Counted from the stretch's first letter, positions 1-9,311 are shown. The stretch: DNA of 64,000 bases from Aequorivita capsosiphonis DSM 23843 (GCF_000429125.1 NZ_AUBG01000010.1:211645-275644), one strand, 5' to 3'. Notes: a model not told the origin generated them from the letters alone. Program-made: numbers and translations.

Positions 1-31
1 TTGGTTGTGTATTTTTTGATTTTTGGTCTTT

Positions 32-448
32 ATGCTCTTGGAAGCTACTAAAACATTAAAGATAGCCCTCATCTTTACAGTGCTTGGGGGCTTTATTCTT
101 ATATATTATTTCTTCAATCCTTCCACGAACTTTTTTTTGCCCTGCCCTATTTATTACACCACAGGCTTCTACTGTCCTGGCTGTGGATCGCAAAGAGCCA
201 TTCATTTACTGTTGCACGGGAACATTATTGGTGCTTTTAGGTTTAATCCGTTAATGGTGCTAACATTGCCACTACTAATTTACGGCTTAGGAATTACGGT
301 TGCCAATTGGATTTTTGGAACAAGTTATCGGTTTATGCTTTTTTACAGCAAGCTCTTTATTTTCGGCTATTTCGGAATTGCTATTCTTTATTGGGTGCTT
401 CGGAATTTGCCCTTTTATCCGTTTAACCTTCTTTCACCCAGTGGATAA
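32..448 (+). CDS. DUF2752 family membrane protein
   Basis: This small protein of 138 residues has three or four hydrophobic segments and the motif CPGCGSQRA at about residues 48-56, which is the hallmark of the DUF2752 family. The paired cysteines lie between the first and second hydrophobic segments. An upstream TTG in frame at 23 exists, but the ATG at 32 is the more natural start. Members are inner-membrane proteins of unknown biochemical role. It converges on lspA with only 25 bases between stop codons and no obvious terminator. Confidence 0.8.
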   Translation: MLLEATKTLKIALIFTVLGGFILIYYFFNPSTNFFLPCPIYYTTGFYCPGCGSQRAIHLLLHGNIIGAFRFNPLMVLTLPLLIYGLGITVANWIFGTSYRFMLFYSKLFIFGYFGIAILYWVLRNLPFYPFNLLSPSG

Positions 449-473
449 ATTCTAAAATCAGTTTCGCTCAGAA

Positions 474-1118
474 CTAATCTACTTGCGCCGCTAGTCTGGT
501 TTTTGGATCTCGATTTGGAAAAGCAGTTTTGTTGAAAAGAAGCAACAATATTACACCACAACTTATAGAGGCATCTGCAATATTAAAAACCGGGTCGAAA
601 AAAGTGAAAAACTTTCCTCCCCAAAATGGCACCCATTCGGGTAGAGTCCCTCCGTATAAAGGGAAATAAAGCATATCTACTACCTTCCCGTGGAAAAGAG
701 TTCCATAGCCGCCTGCTTCAGGAAACAAGGTAGCCACTTGATGATGGCTATCGCTGAAAATTAAACCGTAAAAAACCGAATCTATAATATTCCCCAAGGC
801 GCCAGCAAAAATAAGAGCTATACACAAAATCAAAATACGCGACATGTTTTTACGTACAGAGTCCCATAACCAATAACCAATACCACCGATTGCAACTATT
901 CTAAAAAGCGTCAAAAAAAGTTTTCCGTATTCACCAGGAATTTTTGCACCCCAGGCCATTCCTTCGTTTTCCACAAAAAGAATTCGGAACCAGCCAAACA
1001 CGGGGACTTCTTCACCTAAAACAAAATTTGTTTTAATATAAAATTTTGAAATCTGATCTATCAATAAGATCAAGATGATTATAATTGTAGCTTTTTTTAG
1101 GCTCATAAAAAGATTCAT
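474..1118 (-). CDS. lspA: Lipoprotein signal peptidase (signal peptidase II)
   Basis: LspA cleaves the signal peptide of prolipoproteins after the lipobox cysteine is lipidated, in the inner membrane. The 214-residue protein has four hydrophobic segments and the two catalytic aspartates in GNIID (Asp113) and FNIADAS (Asp172). At 214 residues it is longer than the roughly 160-170 residues of the E. coli enzyme, mainly from an insert between the two aspartate motifs, as I would expect for Bacteroidota. In related genomes lspA often follows ileS and a dksA-like gene; here a DUF4097-like gene and a structured repeat separate them. At least three lipobox proteins in this window would be substrates. 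Confidence 0.95.
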   Translation of the reverse strand: MNLFMSLKKATIIIILILLIDQISKFYIKTNFVLGEEVPVFGWFRILFVENEGMAWGAKIPGEYGKLFLTLFRIVAIGGIGYWLWDSVRKNMSRILILCIALIFAGALGNIIDSVFYGLIFSDSHHQVATLFPEAGGYGTLFHGKVVDMLYFPLYGGTLPEWVPFWGGKFFTFFDPVFNIADASISCGVILLLLFNKTAFPNRDPKTRLAAQVD

Positions 1119-1189
1119 TTCTATTTCCGAAACAGTCTATACTTAGAATAACTCTAGTTCTTCGAGGTTTTGGAGGATGATGGCTCACT

Positions 1190-1311
1190 TTCGCTTAAGC
1201 GAGCGATGGCATCCCTTCGCTAGCCTCCTTCGCCATAGTAGCATGGCTACGAAGGCCGAAAGGCTTCGGAATGCGATGGCATCCCTTCGCCAAGGCTTCG
1301 GAATGCGAAGG
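1190..1311. repeat. Structured repeat region upstream of lspA
   Basis: An 18-mer beginning GCGATGGC and ending CCCTTCGC occurs at 1203-1220 and again at 1273-1290. A 16-mer, AGGCTTCGGAATGCGA, occurs at 1261-1276 and 1293-1308. The segment also holds a perfect 12-bp palindrome TCGCTTAAGCGA at 1191-1202 and an imperfect hairpin with arms CCTTCGCCAT (1227-1236) and CGAAGG (1250-1255). It is visibly richer in G+C than its surroundings. It looks like a small REP-like intergenic element rather than coding sequence. Confidence 0.7.
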
Positions 1312-1319
1312 CAAAAGTA
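1312..1319 (-). promoter_or_regulatory. Possible -7 element for lspA
   Basis: The minus strand reads TACTTTTG, matching the Bacteroidota -7 consensus TAnnTTTG. No good -33 TTTG is seen. If used, the lspA transcript would carry a leader of about 190 bases that includes the repeat region. Confidence 0.25.
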
Positions 1320-1325
1320 ACAATA

Positions 1326-1955
1326 TTAATTGGTTTGTAACATGTAAATATCACCATTGATACTTTCGGCTTCAACAAGGAATTTTCCTTCCTTGAAAAG
1401 TGTATTTACCACAGTTCCATTCCGTGAAACGGCTTTTCCAGAAACTTCTTTTTGGGCCTTAAGCTCGATGTTTCCAGTTATTGTTTTTAAACGGGCCCTT
1501 CCTGAAAAATCTGTTAAAATACAACTTCCATTTTGTAAGGAAACCGAAAGATTTTGAATCTTTCCTTTTGTTTCCAAGGAGGCAAGTTTCGATTTTATTT
1601 CTACGGAAATAGTTTCGGGAATATACATTTCTACTTCAATTGCCATTACTTTATGCACGGCGAGTTTATCTTTTTCAAAAGTAAAGTAAGGCATTACCGC
1701 TGTTTTTAATGCAAGCTTCCCTTGGAAACGATTTTCTTCAATTATAATAGCTTCTGCATGCTCCCCAGAAACATGAACCTTCATCTTAATGGATTCTCTT
1801 TTTGATGAATTAATTTTTATACTGAAAATAGAATCATCAGCTATAGACAATCTATGGATCCCTTCGGCAGAAAATTCCTTTTCAATAATTTTTTGAGCCA
1901 TTGCAGAATAACTTCCGAAGAAAAGAAAAGCAATTATAAAGGTTATTTTATGCAT
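1326..1955 (-). CDS. Exported DUF4097-like protein
   Basis: The 209-residue product begins with a clear Sec signal peptide (residues 1-20, cleavage after SAMA). The mature part is rich in short beta-strands with repeated patterns such as TGNIELKA and SINGDIYM near the C-terminus. These suggest the parallel beta-helix of DUF4097 and related putative auto-adhesin domains. No catalytic motif is visible. It probably lies in the periplasm or on the outer membrane. It is separated from the upstream dksA-like gene by a terminator, so it is likely transcribed on its own. Confidence 0.6.
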   Translation of the reverse strand: MHKITFIIAFLFFGSYSAMAQKIIEKEFSAEGIHRLSIADDSIFSIKINSSKRESIKMKVHVSGEHAEAIIIEENRFQGKLALKTAVMPYFTFEKDKLAVHKVMAIEVEMYIPETISVEIKSKLASLETKGKIQNLSVSLQNGSCILTDFSGRARLKTITGNIELKAQKEVSGKAVSRNGTVVNTLFKEGKFLVEAESINGDIYMLQTN

Positions 1956-1965
1956 AGTTTAACCA

Positions 1966-1973
1966 CAAAGCTA
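1966..1973 (-). promoter_or_regulatory. Possible -7 element for the DUF4097-like gene
   Basis: The minus strand reads TAGCTTTG, a full match to TAnnTTTG, 11 bases upstream of the start codon. No -33 TTTG is found at the expected spacing, and the short leader would be unusual. Confidence 0.25.
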
Positions 1974-2010
1974 CAGATTTTGCAAAGGCCAAGAATAAAT
2001 TTTTTCAATG

Positions 2011-2038
2011 AAAAAGCCCCACGAGATTGCGGGGCTTT
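2011..2038 (-). terminator. Rho-independent terminator of ileS-dksA-like operon
   Basis: Arms AAAGCCCC (2013-2020) and GGGGCTTT (2031-2038) form an 8-bp stem with a 10-base loop. Read on the minus strand the stem is followed by a T-run (GGGGCTTTTT), which fits termination of the genes ending at 2089. Confidence 0.75.
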
Positions 2039-2088
2039 AAAAATTATCCATTCAACTTCCTTCCCTTTGGGAAGAGCTGGGGATGGGA

Positions 2089-2472
2089 CTACTTTTGTAA
2101 GTTTTTCGCCTCAATACTCAAAGTAGCGTGAGGAACTAACTTTAAACGCTCTTTGTTTATCAACTTCCCAGTTACTCTACAAACGCCGTAGGTTTTGTTT
2201 TCAATACGCACCAAGGCATTTTTAAGGTCACGGATAAATTTTTCCTGACGAATGGCTAGCTGCGAGTTTGCCTCTTTGCTCATCACCTCACTACCTTCAT
2301 CAAAAGCTTTGAATGTAGGTGAAGTATCGTCGGTTCCGTTATTGCTGTCGTTTTTATAGGAACTTTGAATCATCTCCAATTGTTCCGAAGCCTTCTTTAT
2401 TTTTTCATTTAATAGTGTTCTAAACTCTTCCAGTTCGGCATCTGAATATTTTGTTCTTTCTGTGTCTGTCAT
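2089..2472 (-). CDS. DksA/TraR-family protein lacking most zinc-finger cysteines
   Basis: This 127-residue protein has the long acidic coiled-coil N-terminal half and the YGVCRVTGK...RLKLVPHATLSIEA C-terminal signature of the DksA/TraR family, which binds RNA polymerase in the secondary channel. The usual four-cysteine zinc finger is reduced to one cysteine, in YGVC; the other three ligand positions hold threonine and non-ligand residues. The start codon overlaps the ileS stop in an ATGA junction, which suggests translational coupling. A terminator follows. The role as a transcription regulator is inferred from the family. Confidence 0.85.
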   Translation of the reverse strand: MTDTERTKYSDAELEEFRTLLNEKIKKASEQLEMIQSSYKNDSNNGTDDTSPTFKAFDEGSEVMSKEANSQLAIRQEKFIRDLKNALVRIENKTYGVCRVTGKLINKERLKLVPHATLSIEAKNLQK

Positions 2473-5400
2473 GATTTGTGTTTTTTAATGCTGATTAGCG
2501 TTTCAATGTCATCGAATGCAATTTCCGTTCCTTGATCAATTTTTGTTTGAAATTGCAAAATCTCCGTCAATGTCTCTTCTTTAATATAATCCAGATTTTG
2601 GTTTACGGCCTCTTTCAGTCTTTCATTATCCTGAAGCCTAACCTCAACCCTATCCGTCACTTCAAAACCACTGTCCTTTCTAAGGTTTTGAATTCTGTTA
2701 ACTAGCTCTCTTGATATGCCTTCATTTCGCAATTTAGGTGTTATAACCACATCAAGCGCTACGGTAACTCCGTCTGCATTTGCAACCAACCAACCCTCAA
2801 TATCTTGGGAACTTATGATTACATCCGCAAGCGCCAAAATAGTATTTTTTTCGTTAATAGAAACTGATATTTCCCCGTCTTTCTCTAAAATACCAATTTG
2901 TTTCTGATCGAAGGCTGAAATGGCTGCAGCCACTGCTTTCATATCTTTTCCAAATCTTGGACCTAGGGCTTTAAAGTCTGGTTTTATTTGTTTTACCAAC
3001 ATTCCAGATCCTTCGTCAATCAGTTCTATTTCCTTTACGTTTACTTCGCTCTTTATTAAATCTGAAACCGCTAAAATCTCTTCTCCTTCCGAAGCTTCCA
3101 AAATGGGAATCATTATTTTTTGAAGCGGCTGACGCACTTTTATTTTCTCTCTTTGGCGTAACGACAATACCAATGACGATATTGTTTGCGCCTTTTGCAT
3201 TTTGTGCTCTAACTTTTTATCGATAAAAGCACTATCTGCTTTTGGGAAATCGGTTAAATGCACCGATTTCATTCCTTCTTTTGTGGTTCCAGAGCTTAAA
3301 TCTTTATAAAGCCTATCCATAAAGAATGGCGCCACAGGAGCACTTAGTTTTGCAACTGTTTCCAAACACGTGTAAAGGGTTTGATATGCCGAAATCTTAT
3401 CGTCGTTATAACTACCCTTCCAGTATCTTCTTCGGCTTAAACGAACAAACCAGTTGCTGAGGTTTTCCTGAACAAATTCTGAAATAGCTCGTGTTGCTTT
3501 TGTAGGCTCATAATCTCCATAATAATCATCTACTTTTTGAATGAGCGTATGCAACTCTGAAAGTATCCAACGATCTATCTCTGGCCTTTTCTCTAGCGGA
3601 ATATCGTCTTCAATATACTCAAAATTATCTAGATTGGCATACAGACTGAAAAAACTATAAGTGTTGTATAGCGTTCCAAAGAACTTATTACGCACTTCGG
3701 AAATTCCGTCTTGGTCAAATTTTAGATTATCCCAAGGGTTGGCATTGCTTATCATATACCAACGCGTGGCATCTGGGCCAAAAACGTCCAAAGTTTCAAA
3801 TGGATCTACCGCATTACCGAGACGTTTGCTCATTTTTTGACCGTTTTTATCTAAAACTAGTCCGTTTGAAACTACGTTTTTATAAGCAACATCGTCAAAA
3901 ATCATGGTTGCAATGGCGTGCAATGTATAAAACCACCCACGGGTTTGATCCACACCTTCCGCTATAAAATCTGCCTTACGCCAAGTTTTTTCAACTTTCT
4001 CCTTGTTTTCAAAAGGGTAATGCCATTGCGCATACGGCATGCTTCCGCTGTCAAACCAAACGTCTATCAAATCGGCTTCGCGCTGCATTGGCTTCCCACT
4101 TGGTGAAATAAGCGTTATTCCATCAACAATGTTTTTATGAAGATCGACATTAGCATAGTTTTCTTCGGAAAGATCCCCAACTTTAAATTCTTCAAAAATA
4201 TCCTTCTCCATCAATCCAGCCGTAACTGCTTTTTGCATTTCGGCTTTAAGTTCTTCAATAGAACCAATTATAATTTCTTCCTTTCCATCTTCGGTTCTCC
4301 ATATTGGCAACGGGATTCCCCAATAGCGTGAACGAGAAAGATTCCAATCGTTGGCATTTGCAAGCCAGTTTCCAAAACGGCCTTCCCCGGTTGATTTTGG
4401 TTTCCAGTTAATCCCTTTGTTCAATTCGAACATTCTATCCCGAAATTCGGTCACTTTTATAAACCAAGAATCTAGCGGATAGTATAAAATGGGTTTATCA
4501 GTACGCCAGCAATTAGGGTAACTGTGGACGTATTTTTCTACTTTGAAAGCTTTATTCTCCGTTTTTAGTTTTATCGCAAGCTCAACATCTACAGATCTCT
4601 CCGGCACATCGGCATCTTCATAATATTCATTTTTCACATATTTTCCAGCCAGTTCCTTCATTTCCGGACGAAACTTCCCTTGAAGATCCACAAGTGGAAC
4701 AAGGTTTCCGTTGTCGTCTTTTACTAACATAGGCGGAATTGGCGGCACTGCTTCCTTCGCAACCTTGGCATCATCAGCACCAAATGTAGGTGCTGTATGT
4801 ACAATACCAGTTCCATCTTCCGTAGTCACAAAATCTCCAGCAATTATTCTAAAAGCGTTTTCAGGATTGTCATGCGGTTTGGCGTAATCTAGTAACTGTT
4901 CATAGCGGATGCCTAATAAATCTGAACCTTTAAATTCCTTCGAAATGAAATATGGAATCAATTTATCGCCTTGCTTAAAAGCCTCCAAAGATTCCTCATT
5001 CGGCTTTTCTTCGAATCTATTAGCAAATTGGCTCGTAACCAAATTTTTCGCCAAGATCACATTTATAGGCTGAAAAGTGTATTGGTTAAAGGTTTTTACC
5101 AACACATAATCAATTTTAGCACCAACGGTTAGGGCCGTATTACTCGGAAGCGTCCAAGGAGTAGTGGTCCAAGCAATGAACCAAATATTGTTTGATTCTT
5201 CAGCTAAGAAATCTGGTAAAGTTTCAGCCATTGCCTTAAACTGGGCAACCACGGTTGTATCTGTAACATCTTGGTAGGTTCCAGGTTGGTTAAGCTCGTG
5301 CGAACTTAGTCCCGTTCCCGCTTTCGGGGAATACGGCTGAATAGTGTAGCCTTTATAAATTAAATTCTTGTTGTAAATTTCTTTTAACAGCCACCAAACG

Positions 5401-5879
5401 GTTTCCATATATTTGGGTTCGTAGGTAACATAAGGGTCACTCATATCTACCCAATACCCATAACTTTCGGTCACTTTATTCCACACATCGGTGTAGCGCA
5501 TCACTGCTTTTTTACAAGCTGCGTTGTATTCTTCCACCGAAATCTTTTTGCCGATGTCTTCCTTTGTAATACCAAGTTCTTTTTCAACACCCAATTCAAT
5601 TGGCAGACCGTGTGTATCCCACCCCGCTTTTCTATCCACTTTAAATCCTTTTTGGGTTTTATAGCGGCAGAAAATATCCTTTATGGCGCGGGCCATAACG
5701 TGGTGAATTCCCGGCAAACCATTGGCAGAAGGCGGTCCTTCAAAAAACACAAACGGCGTTTGGCCCTCGCGAATGGAAATACTCTGCTCAAAGATGTTTT
5801 CTTCCTTCCAGAAATCGAGTATATCTTCCGCCACTTTAGGGAGGTTTAGCCCTTTGTATTCTTTAAAATTCTTGCTCAT
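2469..5879 (-). CDS. ileS: Isoleucine--tRNA ligase (eukaryote-like type)
   Basis: This class I aminoacyl-tRNA synthetase charges tRNA-Ile and edits misactivated valine. The ATG at 5879 gives 1136 residues; a longer frame upstream adds 34 residues unlike the family and runs through the promoter region. The HIGH signature appears as GIHH at residues 57-60 within PSANGLPGIHH, and the KMSKS loop as KMSKR near residue 680. CP1 editing and anticodon-binding regions fill the normal places. Length and sequence style point to the type 2 enzyme, some of which resist mupirocin; that resistance is not shown here. It overlaps the dksA-like gene by four bases. Confidence 0.97.
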   Translation of the reverse strand: MSKNFKEYKGLNLPKVAEDILDFWKEENIFEQSISIREGQTPFVFFEGPPSANGLPGIHHVMARAIKDIFCRYKTQKGFKVDRKAGWDTHGLPIELGVEKELGITKEDIGKKISVEEYNAACKKAVMRYTDVWNKVTESYGYWVDMSDPYVTYEPKYMETVWWLLKEIYNKNLIYKGYTIQPYSPKAGTGLSSHELNQPGTYQDVTDTTVVAQFKAMAETLPDFLAEESNNIWFIAWTTTPWTLPSNTALTVGAKIDYVLVKTFNQYTFQPINVILAKNLVTSQFANRFEEKPNEESLEAFKQGDKLIPYFISKEFKGSDLLGIRYEQLLDYAKPHDNPENAFRIIAGDFVTTEDGTGIVHTAPTFGADDAKVAKEAVPPIPPMLVKDDNGNLVPLVDLQGKFRPEMKELAGKYVKNEYYEDADVPERSVDVELAIKLKTENKAFKVEKYVHSYPNCWRTDKPILYYPLDSWFIKVTEFRDRMFELNKGINWKPKSTGEGRFGNWLANANDWNLSRSRYWGIPLPIWRTEDGKEEIIIGSIEELKAEMQKAVTAGLMEKDIFEEFKVGDLSEENYANVDLHKNIVDGITLISPSGKPMQREADLIDVWFDSGSMPYAQWHYPFENKEKVEKTWRKADFIAEGVDQTRGWFYTLHAIATMIFDDVAYKNVVSNGLVLDKNGQKMSKRLGNAVDPFETLDVFGPDATRWYMISNANPWDNLKFDQDGISEVRNKFFGTLYNTYSFFSLYANLDNFEYIEDDIPLEKRPEIDRWILSELHTLIQKVDDYYGDYEPTKATRAISEFVQENLSNWFVRLSRRRYWKGSYNDDKISAYQTLYTCLETVAKLSAPVAPFFMDRLYKDLSSGTTKEGMKSVHLTDFPKADSAFIDKKLEHKMQKAQTISSLVLSLRQREKIKVRQPLQKIMIPILEASEGEEILAVSDLIKSEVNVKEIELIDEGSGMLVKQIKPDFKALGPRFGKDMKAVAAAISAFDQKQIGILEKDGEISVSINEKNTILALADVIISSQDIEGWLVANADGVTVALDVVITPKLRNEGISRELVNRIQNLRKDSGFEVTDRVEVRLQDNERLKEAVNQNLDYIKEETLTEILQFQTKIDQGTEIAFDDIETLISIKKHKS

Positions 5880-5926
5880 AATGTGATTGTTACAATAAAG
5901 TCCTGCCCAATTTGGCAGGCAGGCTG

Positions 5927-5934
5927 CAAAAGTA
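5927..5934 (-). promoter_or_regulatory. ileS: Possible ileS promoter -7 element
   Basis: The minus strand reads TACTTTTG, matching TAnnTTTG, 47 bases upstream of the chosen ileS start. A weak TTTA lies at about the -33 distance. Between it and the start sits an inverted repeat, CCTGCC (5902-5907) and GGCAGG (5914-5919), which would fold in the leader. A related GGCAGGCAG word recurs near 52560. Confidence 0.4.
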
Positions 5935-5994
5935 AGGTTTTTTGGAGAATTAAATGATTTCTTTAGCCTTGGTGATTTCACACATTTATAAATG

Positions 5995-6024
5995 AAAAAA
6001 CGCCACTTTTATAAAAAGTAGCGT
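5995..6024 (-). terminator. Terminator after the lipoprotein gene
   Basis: Arms ACGCCACTTTT (6000-6010) and AAAAGTAGCGT (6014-6024) pair with one G-U position, a three-base loop and a T-run on the minus strand (GGCGTTTTTT). It ends the gene at 6051-6587. Confidence 0.75.
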
Positions 6025-6050
6025 CTTCAAATTTTAATTAAACAATAAGC

Positions 6051-6587
6051 CTATCTAGAAAAACGATATTCTCGTGTTGTTTTTGTGGAACTATTATCTA
6101 AAAGAGTTGTCTCTTCAGAATAAAGTGTCATTCCCGTTTCATTATAATCTCTGATTTCAAATGCACTTGACTCATCTTCATCATTAGTAATTGTTAATGT
6201 ACTATTTGCAATGTTCAATGTATAAGTGCCTGACTGGTCTAAACTCACAATCACGGGATCTCCAACTGTGGAAGTTCCATTTGTATTAGTAACTGTAGTC
6301 ACCGTATTATACAATCCATTAGCTGTAAAACTATTGTTGGAATTGAACGTATAGTTAACATTTTGAAAAACACTCCCTACTTTGGTAGAAGTTGAAGTTG
6401 AGGTAGTTCCATTACCGAAAGTAATCGTTTCAACTTCTTTAACTTCCAAAAATTTCATTTTGTAGGAATCTACAAAATTTGTAGTGGACAGCGTATAAGG
6501 TTCTGGTCCATTGTCATCATCATTTTTACTACAACTTACCGTTGCAATAGCAAGGGCAAAAAGAAAAACCAATTTTGTAATCTTCAT
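6051..6587 (-). CDS. Small exported lipoprotein, Thr/Asn/Ser-rich
   Basis: The 178-residue product has a lipoprotein signal peptide with the lipobox ATVSC (Cys19). The cysteine is followed by SKNDDDNG, which resembles the acidic signal reported to send Bacteroidota lipoproteins to the cell surface. The mature part is rich in Thr, Asn and Ser and looks like a single beta-sandwich, similar to the lipocalin-like small lipoproteins common in this family. No enzymatic motif is visible. It is monocistronic, with its own terminator. Confidence 0.7.
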   Translation of the reverse strand: MKITKLVFLFALAIATVSCSKNDDDNGPEPYTLSTTNFVDSYKMKFLEVKEVETITFGNGTTSTSTSTKVGSVFQNVNYTFNSNNSFTANGLYNTVTTVTNTNGTSTVGDPVIVSLDQSGTYTLNIANSTLTITNDEDESSAFEIRDYNETGMTLYSEETTLLDNSSTKTTREYRFSR

Positions 6588-7124
6588 AGTTTGATTATTT
6601 GTTAGGATATATTAGTTATTTGTTTGTAATTCAATTTTACAAGCCAAAAAGGAAAACTTTACATTGTCCATTTTATTGTATAATGTTCCTTAAGCATGGC
6701 GCAAATTTAACATACTTACTTGTTTTATAGTAGAATCTGTTAAATTTTATTTGTCTCAAAATGAGTTAGAAGCATCCACTTTAATGAATCTCCTTTCCTA
6801 TAATCTTCAGAGACCAAAGATTTTAAAACCTATGGCACTTTATTGCATAAAGGCTTAGCTTAATTGATTGTATCAAAATTCATCAGAACAACGAATATAT
6901 CTTGCTGGCGTATAGCAATGGTGAAATAATAGTTGTTGTTACATTTTCTTGAATTTAAATTAATAATGCTTTCACAGCGTTGAAGAAGCTTTTTTTGAAA
7001 TGTAACCAATTAAATATTACGATTTGACACATTTTATTGTTAAACTTCTCATTCTTCCGCAATTGGTGATAGGAAAGAAATTGGAAAAAACAACTTTTGG
7101 TAAATAAAAACCCACAGCTATCAG
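6588..7124. other. Long intergenic region without a supported gene
   Basis: This stretch lies between two divergent genes. It is A+T-rich and has stops in all frames. The longest open frame with a start on the plus strand is about 35 codons, beginning at a TTG, and has no coding-like features. I see no RNA gene or strong hairpin. Confidence 0.6.
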
Positions 7125-7132
7125 TATATTTG
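7125..7132 (+). promoter_or_regulatory. dsbD: Possible dsbD promoter -7 element
   Basis: TATATTTG matches the Bacteroidota -7 consensus, and a TTTG lies at 7096-7099. The 25-base spacing is slightly longer than the usual 19-23. The leader to the dsbD start would be about 100 bases. Confidence 0.4.
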
Positions 7133-7238
7133 TGGATTATCTTTTAAGGGTTTCACAGAAAAAGTGGCTCTTAAACATAGTATTTCATGAGTTACTGCTT
7201 TCAAGCCATTCTTTTGTGGGCAAAAAATTAAATCGACA

Positions 7239-9311
7239 ATGAATAAAATTTTTCTCTACCTCCTCTTAGTATTTGTTTCAACTACTTCCATGCAGTCGCA
7301 GATTTTGGATCCCGTAAAATGGTCCACTAGCGTAAAAAAAATATCGGAAACTGAATACGATTTAATTTCCAAGGCTACTATCGATGAAAACTGGCATTTG
7401 TATTCTCAAGAAGTTCCAGAAGATGGCCCGCTGCCAACGGTATTTACTTTTGAAGAAAATAGCGCATACAAATCGGTAGGAGAAGTAAAGGAAAGCAAAG
7501 GCACCACGGAGCACGATCCGGTCTTTGATATGGTTATTACCTTCTTTTCAAATACCGCTACTTTTACGAAACGCATAGCCTTAACAGGTAATGAAGGCAC
7601 GACGGTTACAGGCGAAGTAGAGTTTATGGTGTGTGATGATACGCGTTGTTTACCACCACATTATGTAGATTTAGAATTTAAAATTCCAGCTCCAGGGAAA
7701 GGCTCCGAAACTGGCATAGTTCCAGTAGGTTCTGATAATTCAGCCGCCGCCGAAACTGGCGCTGAAACTACTGACGAAGCAGTTACAAGTGACACCGAGA
7801 AAACAGATGTTGTAAAAGACAGCGATCAATCCTCAGACTCGTCGAAAGCAGCGGTTGAACAAACAAAAAAACAAGAGAATAAAGGACTTTGGACCATTTT
7901 TTTAGTAGCCTTCCTTTTTGGGTTTACGGCCCTGCTAACGCCTTGTATTTTCCCAATGATCCCGATGACGGTCAGCTTTTTCACAAAACAAAGTAAATCG
8001 CGAGCTGAAGGAATTAGAAATGCGATAATTTATGGTCTCGCAATAATTATAATCTACGTAGTTCTAGGAGCAGTTGTAACGTGGTTCTTTGGTGCTGACG
8101 CTCTTAATGCACTCTCCACCAATGTATGGTTCAACATTGCCTTCTTTTTATTATTGGTGATTTTTGCACTGTCTTTCTTGGGAGCATTTGAAATCATGTT
8201 ACCTAACTCTTGGGCAAACAAAGTAGACAAGCAAGCCGACCGAGGCGGGTTGATTGGAATCTTCTTTATGGCATTGGCGCTGGCAATTGTTTCCTTCTCG
8301 TGTACCGGTCCAATAATTGGAACACTACTCGTTGAAGCCGCCTCCAAAGGTGGAATTGCACCGTTTGTAGGTATGTTTGGGTTTTCATTAGCCTTGGCTA
8401 TGCCGTTCGCGCTATTCGCAGCATTCCCAGGATGGATGAATTCACTGCCAAAATCGGGCGGATGGTTGAATACCGTTAAAGTATTTTTAGGATTTTTAGA
8501 ATTGGCTTTTGCTTTCAAATTTCTTTCGAATGCCGACTTGGTTCTTCAATTACACTGGTTGGAAAGAGAAGTTTTCTTAGCAATTTGGATCGTAGTTTTT
8601 GGAGCACTGGCTTTATATTTATTTGGAAAATTCCAACTTCCGCACGATTCTCCTATGAAACACCTGTCAGTTGGGCGCTTAAGCTTAGGCCTTATTGTAG
8701 GAGCATTTACCATCTATTTAATTCCAGGTTTATGGGGCGCACCTTTAAAATTGATTAGTGGTTTCCCACCTCCAATGCAATATAGTGAATCTCCTTATGG
8801 TGTAGGTTATACAAAGCTAGGCTCTGGTGGTGGCATATCTAGCACTGCAGAATTCCCGGAAGGTGCCCATCTTGGACCACACGATATTATAGCTTTCCAC
8901 GACTACGACACCGGACTGGCCTATGCCAAAAAAGTTGGCAAACCAGTACTGGTAGACTTTACAGGCCATGCTTGCGTAAACTGTAGAAAGATGGAAGAGC
9001 GTGTTTGGAGCGATCCAAAGGTATTAAAGCTACTAAACCAAGATATTGTTCTTATTTCGCTTTATGTAGATGATAAAAGACCACTTCCCGATGATGAAGT
9101 CTATATTTCTGAATTATCTGGGAAAAAGTTGAAATACATCGGTCAGAAATGGAGTGAGTTCCAAATACTAAAATATAAAGCAAATGCACAACCCTTCTAT
9201 GTCTTGATGGATCACAATGAAGAAAATCTGATTGATCCGGTGGGTTATACTCCAGACATAGAAGAATATTATAGCTGGCTTCAGAAAGGAACGGGTGCTT
9301 TTGAAAAATAA
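7239..9311 (+). CDS. dsbD: Thiol:disulfide interchange protein DsbD
   Basis: DsbD carries electrons from cytoplasmic thioredoxin across the inner membrane to periplasmic thiol proteins. The 690-residue protein has a signal peptide (1-20), an N-terminal periplasmic domain with a cysteine pair at Cys132 and Cys137 (CDDTRC), an acidic Ser/Thr-rich linker near 160-215, a polytopic core of about eight segments with LTPCIFPMIP and SCTGPIIG cysteines, and a C-terminal thioredoxin domain with CVNC at 579-582. All three redox modules are complete. It stands alone, with a palindromic element downstream. Confidence 0.93.
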   Translation: MNKIFLYLLLVFVSTTSMQSQILDPVKWSTSVKKISETEYDLISKATIDENWHLYSQEVPEDGPLPTVFTFEENSAYKSVGEVKESKGTTEHDPVFDMVITFFSNTATFTKRIALTGNEGTTVTGEVEFMVCDDTRCLPPHYVDLEFKIPAPGKGSETGIVPVGSDNSAAAETGAETTDEAVTSDTEKTDVVKDSDQSSDSSKAAVEQTKKQENKGLWTIFLVAFLFGFTALLTPCIFPMIPMTVSFFTKQSKSRAEGIRNAIIYGLAIIIIYVVLGAVVTWFFGADALNALSTNVWFNIAFFLLLVIFALSFLGAFEIMLPNSWANKVDKQADRGGLIGIFFMALALAIVSFSCTGPIIGTLLVEAASKGGIAPFVGMFGFSLALAMPFALFAAFPGWMNSLPKSGGWLNTVKVFLGFLELAFAFKFLSNADLVLQLHWLEREVFLAIWIVVFGALALYLFGKFQLPHDSPMKHLSVGRLSLGLIVGAFTIYLIPGLWGAPLKLISGFPPPMQYSESPYGVGYTKLGSGGGISSTAEFPEGAHLGPHDIIAFHDYDTGLAYAKKVGKPVLVDFTGHACVNCRKMEERVWSDPKVLKLLNQDIVLISLYVDDKRPLPDDEVYISELSGKKLKYIGQKWSEFQILKYKANAQPFYVLMDHNEENLIDPVGYTPDIEEYYSWLQKGTGAFEK

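Noticed and set aside
5880-5981. Long N-terminal extension of ileS
   Set aside because: The added residues do not look like IleRS and cover the probable promoter.
6588-7238. Open frame of about 35 codons from a TTG on the plus strand, within a frame open for about 55 codons
   Set aside because: No ATG near the start, no recognisable composition, and length expected by chance in A+T-rich DNA.
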